A stretch of 64,000 nucleotides of DNA. It comes from Ligilactobacillus sp. WC1T17 (lineage in GTDB: Bacteria; Bacillota; Bacilli; Lactobacillales; Lactobacillaceae). Shown in pieces: positions 1-9,147 of the stretch. Within the stretch, counting starts at the first letter, position 1; the number at the start of each line of letters is the position of its first letter. Location of the stretch: positions 50,427 to 114,426 of the forward strand of contig FOCC01000001.1 in assembly GCA_900110005.1 (NCBI GenBank). The letters run 5' to 3'. The position numbers were made by a program, and so were the translations under genes. The notes under the pieces are model-generated. The model searched no databases, was not told where the DNA came from, and saw nothing but the letters and a program-made list of their open reading frames with translations.

Positions 1-647
1 ACTGCTATTTATACTTTTAATCTTGCGTAACATGTACCCCAAAATAAGTAATAAGATAGTCAATGATGTAGACAGCATAATTTTTACTGCATTTCTAATT
101 TTGACATACTTGCTTTGCTGAGTATTAACACTTTCAATATCATCTTCCAAAATCTTTTCAATTGCTTTCTTTTGCTATTACTGCTCATATCTTTCTCCTG
201 TTCAATGATTAACAATACAGTACGAATTGCCTCTTCCTTCATCGTACCATCATCATTCCTTAAGTCTCTGCTTCCACGAAAAATGGAAAATATCTGTCTT
301 TCTTCCCAGTGAACCTTTAACAGATATCGACACATAATCCGCAAAAGTTCCTTATCTTCGTCCGTTAAATACCACGTTTTACTGAAGTAATCGTCACACA
401 ACTTGATAAAAGTATTACTCATCCAGCGAAAAGACAAAATTTTGATTTTCTCCTTAGAATGCGTTGCATAGCGAAAGGATGCACGAATCCGGTAAACATC
501 GTCCCGATTAATATCATCTTTTGAAGCAATATCATAGATTTACTTGCGCCAGCCAGATTTGATATCCAAGCTGTCATCAAGACTATAACGTTGTGCGATG
601 TAAAATGCCAGCACAGCAGCAACTATTACAGCAAGTATTTCGCTCAT
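1..647 (-). pseudogene. broken membrane-anchored protein of unknown function (runs off window start)
   Basis: Reading on the minus strand from ATG 647, preceded by GAGGAG, gives a start with a hydrophobic N-terminus (ILAVIVAAVLAFYIA). The frame hits TAA at 540-542 after 35 residues. Behind the stop the same frame stays open (IYDIASKDDINRDDVYRIRA...) down to about 165-172. There an A-rich stretch requires a frame change to continue as KKAIEKILEDDIESV..., ending in a second membrane helix (LTILLLILGYML) that reaches base 1. So one gene with a membrane helix at each end carries at least one nonsense and one frameshift lesion. I do not recognise the family. It lies 26 bases after a broken uracil-DNA glycosylase-like gene and may have been co-transcribed with it. 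Confidence 0.6.
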
Positions 648-672
648 AGTAAATCTAACTCCTCTTCATTCA

Positions 673-1381
673 TCAAATTGACCAGTCAATTCGGATGCAA
701 ATTGTGCAACCGTAAAAGCTATTGGTATCATTAAAAGAATCTGTGGTCATAAATAGCGGCATGGTTGACAACTTTCCATCCCAAGCTGGGTATGCAGAAA
801 GAATTATTTTTGCTTTATCTTGTTGGATGTGTTTTTTATTGATTTCTTCTTGGATAATACTGATTTTCTTGCGAGCTTCCCCGCCCCAAAGCAGAAACAC
901 TACTGGCTTATCGCACTTGCAAACCTGTCTGCTGATTTCATCGGTAATTTTATCCCAACCAATATCAGCGTGTTGGTTGTTTCCATCATCGTCTTTTTTA
1001 CAGAAAGTCAATTTGGTATTCAATAGTAATATTCCTTCCCGCCATGCCCAAGGGCTCAAGTCAACAGAAGTCCCTTTTTTTGGTATACGTATATTTCTGT
1101 TTTCAATAATCCTCTTAACAGACTTAGCAGAACCTATCGCACATGAAAATGCCAATCCACATGCTTTATTGTTCGGATAGGGGTCTTGTCCCAAGATAAC
1201 TGCCGTGACATCTTGAAATTTAGTCAAATCTAAAACTTTAAAAATGTCTTTCTGCTTAACCGGAAATACTCGCAACTTTGGATTATTGTAATCTTATTGA
1301 ATAATTTCATCTATATTTGCAAGAAGATTTTTTTGATCAACTAACGGAATATCCCAAGCTTTTTGGAAAATTCACAACCAT
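673..1381 (-). pseudogene. uracil-DNA glycosylase-like gene, disrupted
   Basis: An ATG at 1379-1381 follows a strong ribosome binding site (GGGAGGTG). The first codons need a frame change in the TTTTCCAAAAA stretch near 1367 to reach KAWDIPLVDQKNLL. A TAA then interrupts near 1290. Beyond it the frame is open to 673 and shows the UDG signature GQDPYPNNKACGLAFS, which carries the catalytic Asp of family 1 enzymes. The end also fits the family (DTNSF...IDWSI). The second motif, normally HPSPLS with the catalytic His, reads SAYPAWDGKLS here, so even the ancestor was divergent. Uracil excision repair genes are normally elsewhere and intact, so this is probably an imported extra copy. The family call rests on motifs only. 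Confidence 0.65.
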
Positions 1382-1407
1382 AGAATTTACACCTCCCTAA
1401 TAAACAC

Positions 1408-1456
1408 AAAGTTTCCACCAATCCAATATAACTTATCAGACTAGGTAGAAACTTTT
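1408..1456. terminator. imperfect inverted repeat, possible terminator after acyltransferase
   Basis: Arms AAAGTTTCCACC (1408-1419) and GGTAGAAACTTTT (1444-1456) pair across a 24-base loop, between the acyltransferase stop and the ribosome binding site of the UDG-like gene. It could end the acyltransferase transcript or be the remnant of a mobile-element end. Confidence 0.35.
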
Positions 1457-1469
1457 CTCTCATATTACT

Positions 1470-2085
1470 TTAACCCTGATCATCACCAACGAAAGCCTGG
1501 ATAACTTCATCAACATTATCTTCAGTAAGCTTAGTCATGCAGAACTTTTCATATGCATCACCTTTGGTATGGTCAATCTTACTGAAGTCAATTTTATTCA
1601 GCTTTTCAATAATTTCAGGACTGAAACGCTGCTTGATAACCTTATTTCCAACATAAACTGAAAATGGCGGAACATCTTTGGCGACAACTGAACGAGCACC
1701 AATGATACTTCCTTTACCAATAGTAACACCTGTTAAAATGGTACTTCCGTATCCAATCCATACTTCATCTTCAACAACAGTATCATAACTGGTCCATTTC
1801 CCTTTTTTCTGGTAAACCAAAGATTGATAAGGCCAAGTAGAGAGCCGTTCATAATCGTGTTCACCACCTAAAAGAAATTGTACCCCCCCCCGCAATACTT
1901 ACATTAGAGCCAATTTTTAACGTTGCATTTTGATCGTATTGAAGAATATTTAAATCACCATATGTATTTTTGCCAACCTCTACAGAATTAGTATCAAAAA
2001 ATGATTTAGCTCTAGTTTTATTATGATTATTCTTTTTACGCCAATTTCTTGCTATACTAACTTCTTTTATCCATCTTTTTATCAT
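1470..2085 (-). pseudogene. hexapeptide-repeat O-acetyltransferase, out of frame at a nine-G tract
   Basis: Two open frames join into one left-handed beta-helix acyltransferase. The first runs from ATG 2085 and carries NTYGDLNILQYDQNATLKIGSNVSIAGG. The second carries LLGGEHDYERLSTWP, the WIGYGSTILTGVTIGKGSIIGA hexapeptide coil and a C-terminal tail to 1470. They meet at nine consecutive G (plus-strand C at 1883-1891). With eight or eleven G the frame would read IAGGVQFLLGGEHDY as in Vat/XAT-type enzymes. The His in GGEHDY would be the catalytic base by family analogy. Such enzymes decorate EPS repeat units with acetyl groups from acetyl-CoA. It sits downstream of wzy in the EPS operon. It is either a phase-variable gene in the OFF state or a decayed gene. 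Confidence 0.8.
1883..1891. repeat. homopolymer tract of nine C (nine G in coding sense)
   Basis: Nine identical bases lie inside the acetyltransferase coding region and set its reading frame. Tracts of this length are slippage-prone and form the switch of many contingency genes. Confidence 0.9.
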
Positions 2086-2230
2086 TTAATACATCCTTTG
2101 TAGATTGTCTCTTAATTTTACTATACAAATACGGCCTTAAAAAGAACCGAAGCGGTTGTCCACATAATCAATGATGAAAAGTACCAAATTTAATCAACAT
2201 TGATTTTATCGCATGCGTACATATAATTTT

Positions 2231-3469
2231 TTATATTTTAATTCTTAAATCACCGCTCACTATTTTTGTATTTTCTATATAACATGTAAAAATAATTATG
2301 TACCATATCCACGAGCAAATAACTGTAGAGAAAGTATCATAGAAAAAAAGGAAAGTAACTAACATACTTAATGTAGCATTCATTGCACTCGTATATGCAC
2401 TGTTTTTTAATTTAATTACCATTACACATAGCGTAAGTATACACATTGCTAATAAGAAAAATATCCACATACCATTGATTCCACCATTATTAACCAGTCC
2501 AACAAATCCAGTACTTGCATTTAATGATTCTGAGTATAGTCGCATATTTCCACCCGTATTATTTACGTATGTTGGAAGCAAATTCTTACTTACTGTTGTA
2601 GGCAGTATTGCAATTATAATTCCTGCCCACGATACTAATGTACTCGTATACGTTGTCATTAGGTTTAAATTCGCAAGAGGGTTAGTTACGTATAGATATG
2701 CCCACCCAAATTGCTTAGGAATCCATGCAGGCCATCTATTGTTAAAGTGGCCCATACTAGATATAAGAGTTTGATTATTCCATGAAACACCGGTTCTTAT
2801 ATTTGCTAATACTCCATTCAAATATATCACCAATGACAGCGCTACTATTATTAAAAATATATTTCTTATCTTATTTGATAAGATTTTTTTTCCACTAGAT
2901 TTTATTGTTCTTTCTCGTGCATACCATAAATTAGCCATACCAAAAAGTGCCATTATAATACTACCCTTCAAAAACATCAACAACAGTATAGCTGATAAAG
3001 ATATTAAATCTCTTAGCACTATTTGCTTCTTTGTCTCAATATATATATAAAATAAATATATCAATATAAAAATCGATCCATTTATAAAAGGAACATGTAG
3101 TATAGGTATACCATCAAAATCACCATATGCACTTTGTCCTAATGAAATAGAAAATAGTGGAATTTGTCTACTATACACCATATCTAATATGCCTATACCA
3201 ACAAAAAGCATTGTCACTCTATGACTTATTTTAATAATTTCGTCTACTCTATCTCTGTTGATACTTTTGTATTTAAACAAATTTCTAAATATAAAGCCTA
3301 AAATTATAGAAAAAATTATGCTTCCGGCAAAAAATAATGATAATCCTCTATTCAAATTTGCATTATAATCTGAAAATTTGAGTTCATATAAAACTATAAC
3401 GGCTGTCCAAATAATACCATACCAATAATAAGGATTTAGCAAACAAAAACCTCCCAACTTCTGTTTCAT
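2231..3469 (-). CDS. wzy: EPS repeat-unit polymerase (Wzy-like integral membrane protein)
   Basis: A 412-residue, highly hydrophobic protein with about ten to twelve predicted membrane segments and a larger extracellular loop around residues 200-290 (GVSWNNQTLISSMGHFNNRWPAWIPKQFGWAYL). This is the usual plan of O-antigen/EPS polymerases. Wzy joins lipid-linked repeat units on the outer face of the membrane in the Wzx/Wzy pathway. Wzy proteins share little sequence, so the call rests on topology and position among glycosyltransferases. A flippase would look similar but usually has 12-14 evenly spaced helices and no large loop. Base composition is strongly AT-rich, as in the rest of the variable EPS block. 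Confidence 0.7.
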   Translation of the reverse strand: MKQKLGGFCLLNPYYWYGIIWTAVIVLYELKFSDYNANLNRGLSLFFAGSIIFSIILGFIFRNLFKYKSINRDRVDEIIKISHRVTMLFVGIGILDMVYSRQIPLFSISLGQSAYGDFDGIPILHVPFINGSIFILIYLFYIYIETKKQIVLRDLISLSAILLLMFLKGSIIMALFGMANLWYARERTIKSSGKKILSNKIRNIFLIIVALSLVIYLNGVLANIRTGVSWNNQTLISSMGHFNNRWPAWIPKQFGWAYLYVTNPLANLNLMTTYTSTLVSWAGIIIAILPTTVSKNLLPTYVNNTGGNMRLYSESLNASTGFVGLVNNGGINGMWIFFLLAMCILTLCVMVIKLKNSAYTSAMNATLSMLVTFLFFYDTFSTVICSWIWYIIIFTCYIENTKIVSGDLRIKI

Positions 3470-3499
3470 ATAGTTTATTTGCTAATAAAATTTAATAAA

Positions 3500-4381
3500 T
3501 TACTTCATTCGTTTTATAATTTTTAGCCAATCAACTAAAAACACTATTGGATATAAAATTTTAACCTTAGTTATATATCCCAATGATTTCTTTTCATATT
3601 GTAATGCCGTTGCATAATTACCTTTTTTGAGCTCATCAATAACAACGATTTTAACTAAATCTGCCAACCCATTTGCAAGTACGGGACTATCTTCTTTTAT
3701 ATCTGGATACTTTTTTTCAATAATATCAAGCGCCACTAATAACTTCTTGGGATTCACACTTATTGAATCATCACTCATGACATAATTATCCAGTAATCCT
3801 TCATTCATACAATATAAATTGTACTTTTTAGAATTCATAATATTAATCAGTAGTTCTAAATCTTGTAATCTTGGTATACGTTCTTCAAATTTAAAATCCA
3901 TTAATACTTTTTTTTTAAAAAAAAGTGTTTGTGTCCCAATTCCTACTAAGTCTGTGGAAGAATAATCTACAAAACCTTCTCTAATCTTTGCAGGTTGTAA
4001 AACTACAGAACCATCCGCTTGTGGTATAGATAACTTACAAAAAACAATATCTGCACCTGTCTTCTGAATAGTTTCTAATTGCCTTTCCAACTTGTTTTCT
4101 TTCCAAGTGTCATCACTATCATTGAATGCAATATATTCACCATTAGCGTGTCTAATACCATTATTTCTTGCAGCACATGCCCCACTATTTTCTTGCCAAA
4201 TATATCGCAACCTAGAATCATTAATTTGACTCAAAACTTCTTCCGTGTTATCGGTTGATCCGTCATCAACAATGATAAGTTCTAGATTAGAGTATGTTTG
4301 ATTTAATACACTCTTAGCTGAAGCAAGAATTTTTTCTGCACGGTTGTACGACGGTATTATTACTGTAATTAATGGATCCAA
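3500..4381 (-). CDS. family 2 glycosyltransferase (EPS)
   Basis: A 293-residue GT-A fold enzyme. The N-terminus shows the nucleotide-sugar binding pattern ITVIIPSYNRAEKILASAKS, then LIIVDDGSTDNTEEVL, then the metal-binding region YIAFNDSDDTWKENKLERQL. It transfers a sugar from a nucleotide donor to the growing lipid-linked EPS repeat unit on the cytoplasmic face. Donor and acceptor cannot be read from the sequence. The C-terminal third is basic and may touch the membrane (FLVDWLKIIKRMK). It is followed on the same strand by the polymerase after about 30 bases, so the two are probably co-transcribed. Confidence 0.85.
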   Translation of the reverse strand: MDPLITVIIPSYNRAEKILASAKSVLNQTYSNLELIIVDDGSTDNTEEVLSQINDSRLRYIWQENSGACAARNNGIRHANGEYIAFNDSDDTWKENKLERQLETIQKTGADIVFCKLSIPQADGSVVLQPAKIREGFVDYSSTDLVGIGTQTLFFKKKVLMDFKFEERIPRLQDLELLINIMNSKKYNLYCMNEGLLDNYVMSDDSISVNPKKLLVALDIIEKKYPDIKEDSPVLANGLADLVKIVVIDELKKGNYATALQYEKKSLGYITKVKILYPIVFLVDWLKIIKRMK

Positions 4382-4472
4382 TCTTTACTCTCCAATCTAT
4401 AAAGCGATTTTATAATTTATTTACTCAATAGCTTTTTATATTATATAAATTTATCTATTATTACCTTGTTAC

Positions 4473-5360
4473 TTAAATTCGTCCTAAAAGCATCATCAAA
4501 ATAAAATCTACATTTCTATATTCACTAAAACTAAGAATTTTTGTCCAATTTTTTACACGATTTGCTTGAGAAAAAAGCTCCAAAACTTCTCTTTTTTCAA
4601 TAGGAATTTTTTCACCATATGTATCCAAAATGTCTTTAGCAATTTCTGATCGTTTCGGCCATTTTTTTCTTGCAAACTGTCGTTTAACCTTATCAAAAAA
4701 TTCCTTTAATGGAGAGTTTATTCCAATAGTATTCCCTGAATGTATCCGATATCGAATGTGCGCTTTTTCATCATAAACAACTTCTCCAAATGTTTCAGCA
4801 AGTTGATACATTATAAAATCATGTGCAACAATTCTGCCATTGTATTGCTTAGCTATCTCACGCAAAGCATCATTAAAGACAAAAGTACATCCTGGTAAAA
4901 CAGAGTGTTGTAAACAGTCTGCATATGACAGAACTCCGCTAAAATCAAAACAGTTTTCTTTAATAACTTCCAAATTATCATTAACAGCAATAGCGTTACT
5001 TGTATATAGCATTGGAATAATCATCAAGGGCTGTTTCTTTTCAATTGATGAAATTGCCTCACTCAATTTATCTCTATCCCACAAATCGTCTTGATCACAG
5101 AACGCGTAATAATCAGCACCACCAGCATTCTGCACAAGTGTCCAAAAACTTTTGGCAAAACCTAAATTAGGTCCATCAAGAATTTTAAGCGCATTCTCTT
5201 TTTGATATTCGTTTAAAATTTCTAAGGTACTATCGGAAGAACCATCATCACGCACCAACAACTCCACTTCTACACCTTCTTGAGCATATACCGTATCCAG
5301 CTGTTTTCTTAAATATTTTTCAGCATTATATGTTGATAAAAGGACTTGCACTTTCTTCAT
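4473..5360 (-). CDS. family 2 glycosyltransferase, rhamnosyltransferase-like (EPS)
   Basis: A 295-residue GT2 enzyme with VQVLLSTYNAEKYLRKQLDTV at the start, then LLVRDDGSSDSTLEIL and the DXD-type motif YAFCDQDDLWDRDKL. The paired STYNAEKYL and CDQDDLW motifs are typical of the group often annotated as rhamnosyltransferases in streptococcal and lactobacillar capsule loci. It is a paralogue of the enzyme at 9,148-10,113 with the same motif layout, so the repeat unit probably carries two related linkages. The donor sugar is an inference; no dTDP-rhamnose genes lie in the window. Confidence 0.8.
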   Translation of the reverse strand: MKKVQVLLSTYNAEKYLRKQLDTVYAQEGVEVELLVRDDGSSDSTLEILNEYQKENALKILDGPNLGFAKSFWTLVQNAGGADYYAFCDQDDLWDRDKLSEAISSIEKKQPLMIIPMLYTSNAIAVNDNLEVIKENCFDFSGVLSYADCLQHSVLPGCTFVFNDALREIAKQYNGRIVAHDFIMYQLAETFGEVVYDEKAHIRYRIHSGNTIGINSPLKEFFDKVKRQFARKKWPKRSEIAKDILDTYGEKIPIEKREVLELFSQANRVKNWTKILSFSEYRNVDFILMMLLGRI

Positions 5361-5388
5361 ATAAATAATTCCTTTTCTATCCTTTAAT

Positions 5389-6385
5389 TCAAGATTGTAC
5401 TATTTTTAATATGGTTAAAATCAAAATAATTATTAGTATAGTTATCACAATTGCAAGCTTTCTAAAAAATACATTTTCCACATCAGTGGTTAATTTTATA
5501 TTTTCTATGCTTTCCAATGTCTCATCACTTATTTTTCCTTTTAAATCATTCGTAATAAATTTTAGCAATTCATTCACTGAAAAGTTTCTAGTAGCCATAT
5601 ATAATACTGATGCATAAGGCCATAAAATACCTACTACAAAAGCCCTACTGAAGCATCTCATTGTATATGGAAAAGACTCAAGCTTTTTATATTCTGTCAC
5701 AAATATGATATTCATAAAACTTATAAACTCTTTGTTTTGCAACACATAGTCCGACATCAGCAAAGCAACATAAACATACATATAAGGAATATATAGATAC
5801 AGTTTAATTCTCGTTAAAGTTATTACTTCTTCTATCGTTCTGTTCTCAAAATTTGCAAAATCACCATTATTTGCAACTGAAATCGTATCTTTACTTATTA
5901 ATTGTGGCATAATTGTTGCTAATATAAGAGCATTAATGTCCAATTTATGAATGATTCTTTTATCCCTGCACTACTTATAAAAATTACCAAACCTGTTATT
6001 AAACAGGCAAACATTGCTATTTTTAGCTTAAAAATTATGCACATCCACAAAGCATTCACAAAAATTATTAACAACACACTCGGAATTATTGGTATATTAC
6101 TTTTTAATCCAAATATATCGGATGTACATTTAACATCAAAATATACTTCCAAATATAATTTGATAATAAATATAGTTGAGACAATTAATTGCTATATACT
6201 GTCTTCTCCAAAACCACTCTCCACCAAATAATAACCTATAGCAACAAATAATGCATACAGAGTCCAAAAAGATGGTGTGCATGTACTCCCAGTATAAAAA
6301 AGTCCTGGATACATTAACAAAATTATATAATCAATAAATTTACTCAAACATAACAGAAATTTATGTTTTTGGGGGAACTCATCTT
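5389..6385 (-). pseudogene. multi-lesion remnant of a polytopic membrane protein
   Basis: Three minus-strand frames must be stitched to recover one membrane protein. It begins near ATG 6382, with SKFIDYIILLMYPGLF readable in one frame. After a T-tract (about 6,294-6,300) the frame changes to FYTGSTCTPSFWTLYALFVAIGYYL. It meets an in-frame TAG near 6,200, continues through EVYFDVKCTSDIFGLK, and shifts again near 5,940 into ALILATIMPQLISKD to a stop at 5,389. Several hydrophobic helices are visible, ending LAIVITILIIILILTILKI. I do not recognise the family. By position it could be an EPS export or modification protein. At least three independent lesions make it a true pseudogene rather than a single sequencing error. 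Confidence 0.7.
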
Positions 6386-6441
6386 ACCAGAACTTATTTC
6401 CTTTCCAAAACTTTTCCTTTAAACGTCCATCACACATAATA

Positions 6442-7527
6442 TCAGTTTTCTTCGTATTTATTAACTACATCCCTAATAACTTCTAGATAACCGTATCCGT
6501 CTTTATCGTCAGGTTCAAGGTAGGCACCTTCGCTCCATTCATTCCAAGCATTAATTACGCAAAATTCATCACTGATATCTTTACGTTTGGATGTATAGAA
6601 TTGTTCAAAATATTTTTTGAATTTTTCCACAGATTTACCTTCAACAATTAATCCTTTTTTACCCTTTCTAGCAGTATTGTCCCAACCACTAAAGCAACCT
6701 GAAATAATTGTCTTTGATTTATATGTTCTATCCCTACTCAGAATTGCTTTCCATACTCCATCATATGATTCAAATTCTGTTTCTTCACGCTTCTTAGTGA
6801 TAAATCTTTTCAAAAGGTGAAGCTTTGAAACATCAAAAAACAAGGAATATCTTGGCTCAAATTCATAAACCGCATCACTTTTTTCAGAATATAGTTCTTT
6901 ATTTCCAGGATGGATGTACTCAACGGTATAGATACCATCAAACCCAATTTCTTGGCAACGTTTTCCAAAATAAGAAATCATCTCATCGTAATCTGGGATA
7001 TTTTTAGCAATATATATATATAACATTGGCTTATTATCAACTTTTATATACCTATCATCCAAAAAGAACTTTTTAAAATACTCAAAGTGTTTTTTCCAAT
7101 CACTTTTACCCGGATATTTTTGTTCTAACAATGTCTTGGGATCTAAACCATGCCACGTTGTGTACCATGTACCATTTGCCCAAGCAAAACAAAAGTGAGT
7201 ATTAATATCCATATTTTCTAAAATCATCTCTGCCGGTTTTTGAAAAAGCATTCTACCGTTTCCAAACCAATAATGATAAAATACAAAGCCATATACACCA
7301 TATGCTCTAGCCATATCTGCTTGCTTCTTTAAATCGTTAATTTTTGATAAATCATAATAATTATTATTCATAGGTACAATTGGTTGATAGTGTCCATTAT
7401 ACAAAGGCTTTCCTGATTTTACATTTGTCCATTCTGTAAAACCATCTCCCCACCATTCATTATTTTCCGGAATTTCGTGAAATGCCGGCAAATGAACTGC
7501 TAGTACTTTTTTATTATTCTTTTTCAT
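6442..7527 (-). CDS. WbsX-like polysaccharide biosynthesis protein (GH99-related)
   Basis: 361 residues. The N-terminus, with AVHLPAFHEIPENNEWWGDG, FTEWTNVKSGKPLYNGHYQP and later FVFYHYWFGNGRMLFQKP, is typical of the WbsX family, which shares a fold with glycoside hydrolase family 99. The C-terminus FCVINAWNEWSEGAYLEPDDKDGYGYL, with the NEWxEG pattern, also fits. Members occur in O-antigen and EPS loci and are often fused to or paired with glycosyltransferases. They are usually described as glycosyltransferase-associated, but I know of no clear reaction for this one. It appears intact, has no signal peptide and so acts in the cytoplasm. About 290 bases of AT-rich DNA separate it from the next gene upstream. 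Confidence 0.8.
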   Translation of the reverse strand: MKKNNKKVLAVHLPAFHEIPENNEWWGDGFTEWTNVKSGKPLYNGHYQPIVPMNNNYYDLSKINDLKKQADMARAYGVYGFVFYHYWFGNGRMLFQKPAEMILENMDINTHFCFAWANGTWYTTWHGLDPKTLLEQKYPGKSDWKKHFEYFKKFFLDDRYIKVDNKPMLYIYIAKNIPDYDEMISYFGKRCQEIGFDGIYTVEYIHPGNKELYSEKSDAVYEFEPRYSLFFDVSKLHLLKRFITKKREETEFESYDGVWKAILSRDRTYKSKTIISGCFSGWDNTARKGKKGLIVEGKSVEKFKKYFEQFYTSKRKDISDEFCVINAWNEWSEGAYLEPDDKDGYGYLEVIRDVVNKYEEN

Positions 7528-7821
7528 GTATATTATTTCCTTCCGTATTGACTAATAACTCTTTCAATATTAACACGATTATGACTTTAAACAAAACATG
7601 GAGAAGAGATTACAGATAAATATTGAAAATAGATTATCAAAAATTTTGTGCGGAAAAATAACAACTTTCTGTAACATTACCTTAAATATAAATATCTTGT
7701 ATACACATTAAAAAATCATAAGATGCTATACAATATATAAAAATGTTAATATTCTGCAATCTATAACACTTTTTGAAAATATGTATATAGGGAATCGTCA
7801 AGAAAATAATCCTTAACCATT
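7528..7821. other. gene-free AT-rich spacer in EPS locus
   Basis: I found no open frame with a ribosome binding site, no convincing promoter and no strong hairpin in this stretch of 294 bases. It separates the glycosyltransferase at 7,822 from the WbsX-like gene and may contain a weak internal promoter. Confidence 0.4.
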
Positions 7822-8883
7822 TTATATCAAGTTCATTATTAACTTATAAACTGAAGAACTATCCGATTGTTTTTTCACAGTTCCATCCGAAACAATTTTT
7901 CCATTAATAGAGCTTCTCATTAAATCCGCAAGAGTGCTGGCATCATTGTACTTAAAATAGTAAACATTATTATATCCGTCTAACAACTCATGGCCAAAAG
8001 GAGTATCTGCTGCATATATAATATCCCCTCTTATTGCAGCTTCAATTAATGGCAATCCAAAAGTCTCCATGTATGATGGAAAAATAAGGATTTTCTTCGT
8101 ATATTTTTTATAGACTTCTTCACGTTTTATATGTCCAATAAAAGTTATTCCCTGTAATTTTTCATTCGAATTCTCTGGTAATGTTAATTCCACATTAAAA
8201 TTATTAATTCCTTCGTTGTGAAGAATGTTCACAGCATCATATATAAGCTGGTAATTCTTGTACTGATACTGGCTAGTAGGATAGAAAAACTCAGTACCTT
8301 CTCCCTCAAACTTCTCACCATTAGTTTTAGGAACCATGGGCCAGGATACTATCACATCTTTTTCTAGAGCTATATTTCTTTTTAATAATTCCTCTTTCAT
8401 CCATTGTGTTTGTACAATTATTGTTGGTCTCTCTTTTTTCAAAGATTTTTTTATTAGCCCACCAACAACATCCTGATACATCCATAAAGACCTTTCTCCC
8501 GATTTAAATGGCGAATAATTTTTCATTCTTTGAAAAGGAACTGGTGTATGTACATATGTAATCTTCTTTTTTGCTTTCACACCGATTGTCGAAATATTCT
8601 GTAAAGAAATATACACATCTGGATTAAGTTTATTAATCTCATTTTTACCGTACAGACTTTCATATAGAAATTTCTTTACACGACTTTTCTTTAAATCATT
8701 TTTTACAATAATCTTGACATTTTCTGTTTCTTCAAAATATCTACCTGATAGTAAAAAAAACCATTGATTCTTTGTATCGCTTTTAACCACATCTTTATAG
8801 AAATCTTCCAAAATAGAAAATACACCACCAGCATTCGGTGCAGCTGCAACATCATTAACAACAATTATTAATCTGTCTGTCAT
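7822..8883 (-). CDS. family 4 glycosyltransferase (EPS)
   Basis: About 353 residues from ATG 8883, chosen because it follows the GGGTGAGTAGG region better than the upstream GTG. The C-terminal half carries the GT4 donor-binding signature FPSYMETFGLPLIEAA (the EX7E-type motif), preceded by a Rossmann segment with FFYPTSQYQYKNYQLIYDA. The N-terminal half binds the acceptor (LIIVVNDVAAAPNAGGV, YVHTPVPFQRMKNY). It uses a nucleotide-sugar donor with retention of configuration on the cytoplasmic face and adds one sugar to the EPS repeat unit. The specific sugar is unknown. It lies between two spacers of 250-300 bases, so it may be transcribed less tightly with its neighbours. Confidence 0.85.
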   Translation of the reverse strand: MTDRLIIVVNDVAAAPNAGGVFSILEDFYKDVVKSDTKNQWFFLLSGRYFEETENVKIIVKNDLKKSRVKKFLYESLYGKNEINKLNPDVYISLQNISTIGVKAKKKITYVHTPVPFQRMKNYSPFKSGERSLWMYQDVVGGLIKKSLKKERPTIIVQTQWMKEELLKRNIALEKDVIVSWPMVPKTNGEKFEGEGTEFFYPTSQYQYKNYQLIYDAVNILHNEGINNFNVELTLPENSNEKLQGITFIGHIKREEVYKKYTKKILIFPSYMETFGLPLIEAAIRGDIIYAADTPFGHELLDGYNNVYYFKYNDASTLADLMRSSINGKIVSDGTVKKQSDSSSVYKLIMNLI

Positions 8884-9076
8884 AATCCTACTCACCCTTC
8901 GAGTTTTGTCAATGCCTATTAAAATATTGTCGTACTTTTTCTATCCCTTGAACCCTCCATAATTTGAAATCCATTATATTATAAAGGAAAATGCGTTAAT
9001 AAATGGGAGTCTTTAACTGTAATCTTCTTTAATGAAAGCTTATCTCAGTATACAAATCTCAAATCATGGAAAGTGC

Positions 9077-9146
9077 AAGAGGCAGAAAATAGTACATTAC
9101 CTCAACTTATTAAGACTGCAGCCACTAAACTTATCCTATGCCTCTT
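9077..9146. repeat. inverted repeat with 54-base loop
   Basis: AAGAGGCA (9077-9084) and TGCCTCTT (9139-9146) are perfect complements just after the glycosyltransferase stop. The U-tract would be on the plus strand, so it does not suit the upstream minus-strand gene as a terminator. It could be the remnant of a small mobile element. Confidence 0.3.
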
Positions 9147-9147
9147 T

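Noticed and set aside
722..1180. 152-residue open frame on the plus strand
   Set aside because: Antisense to the UDG-like remnant; composition mirrors the coding strand and no start signal is present.
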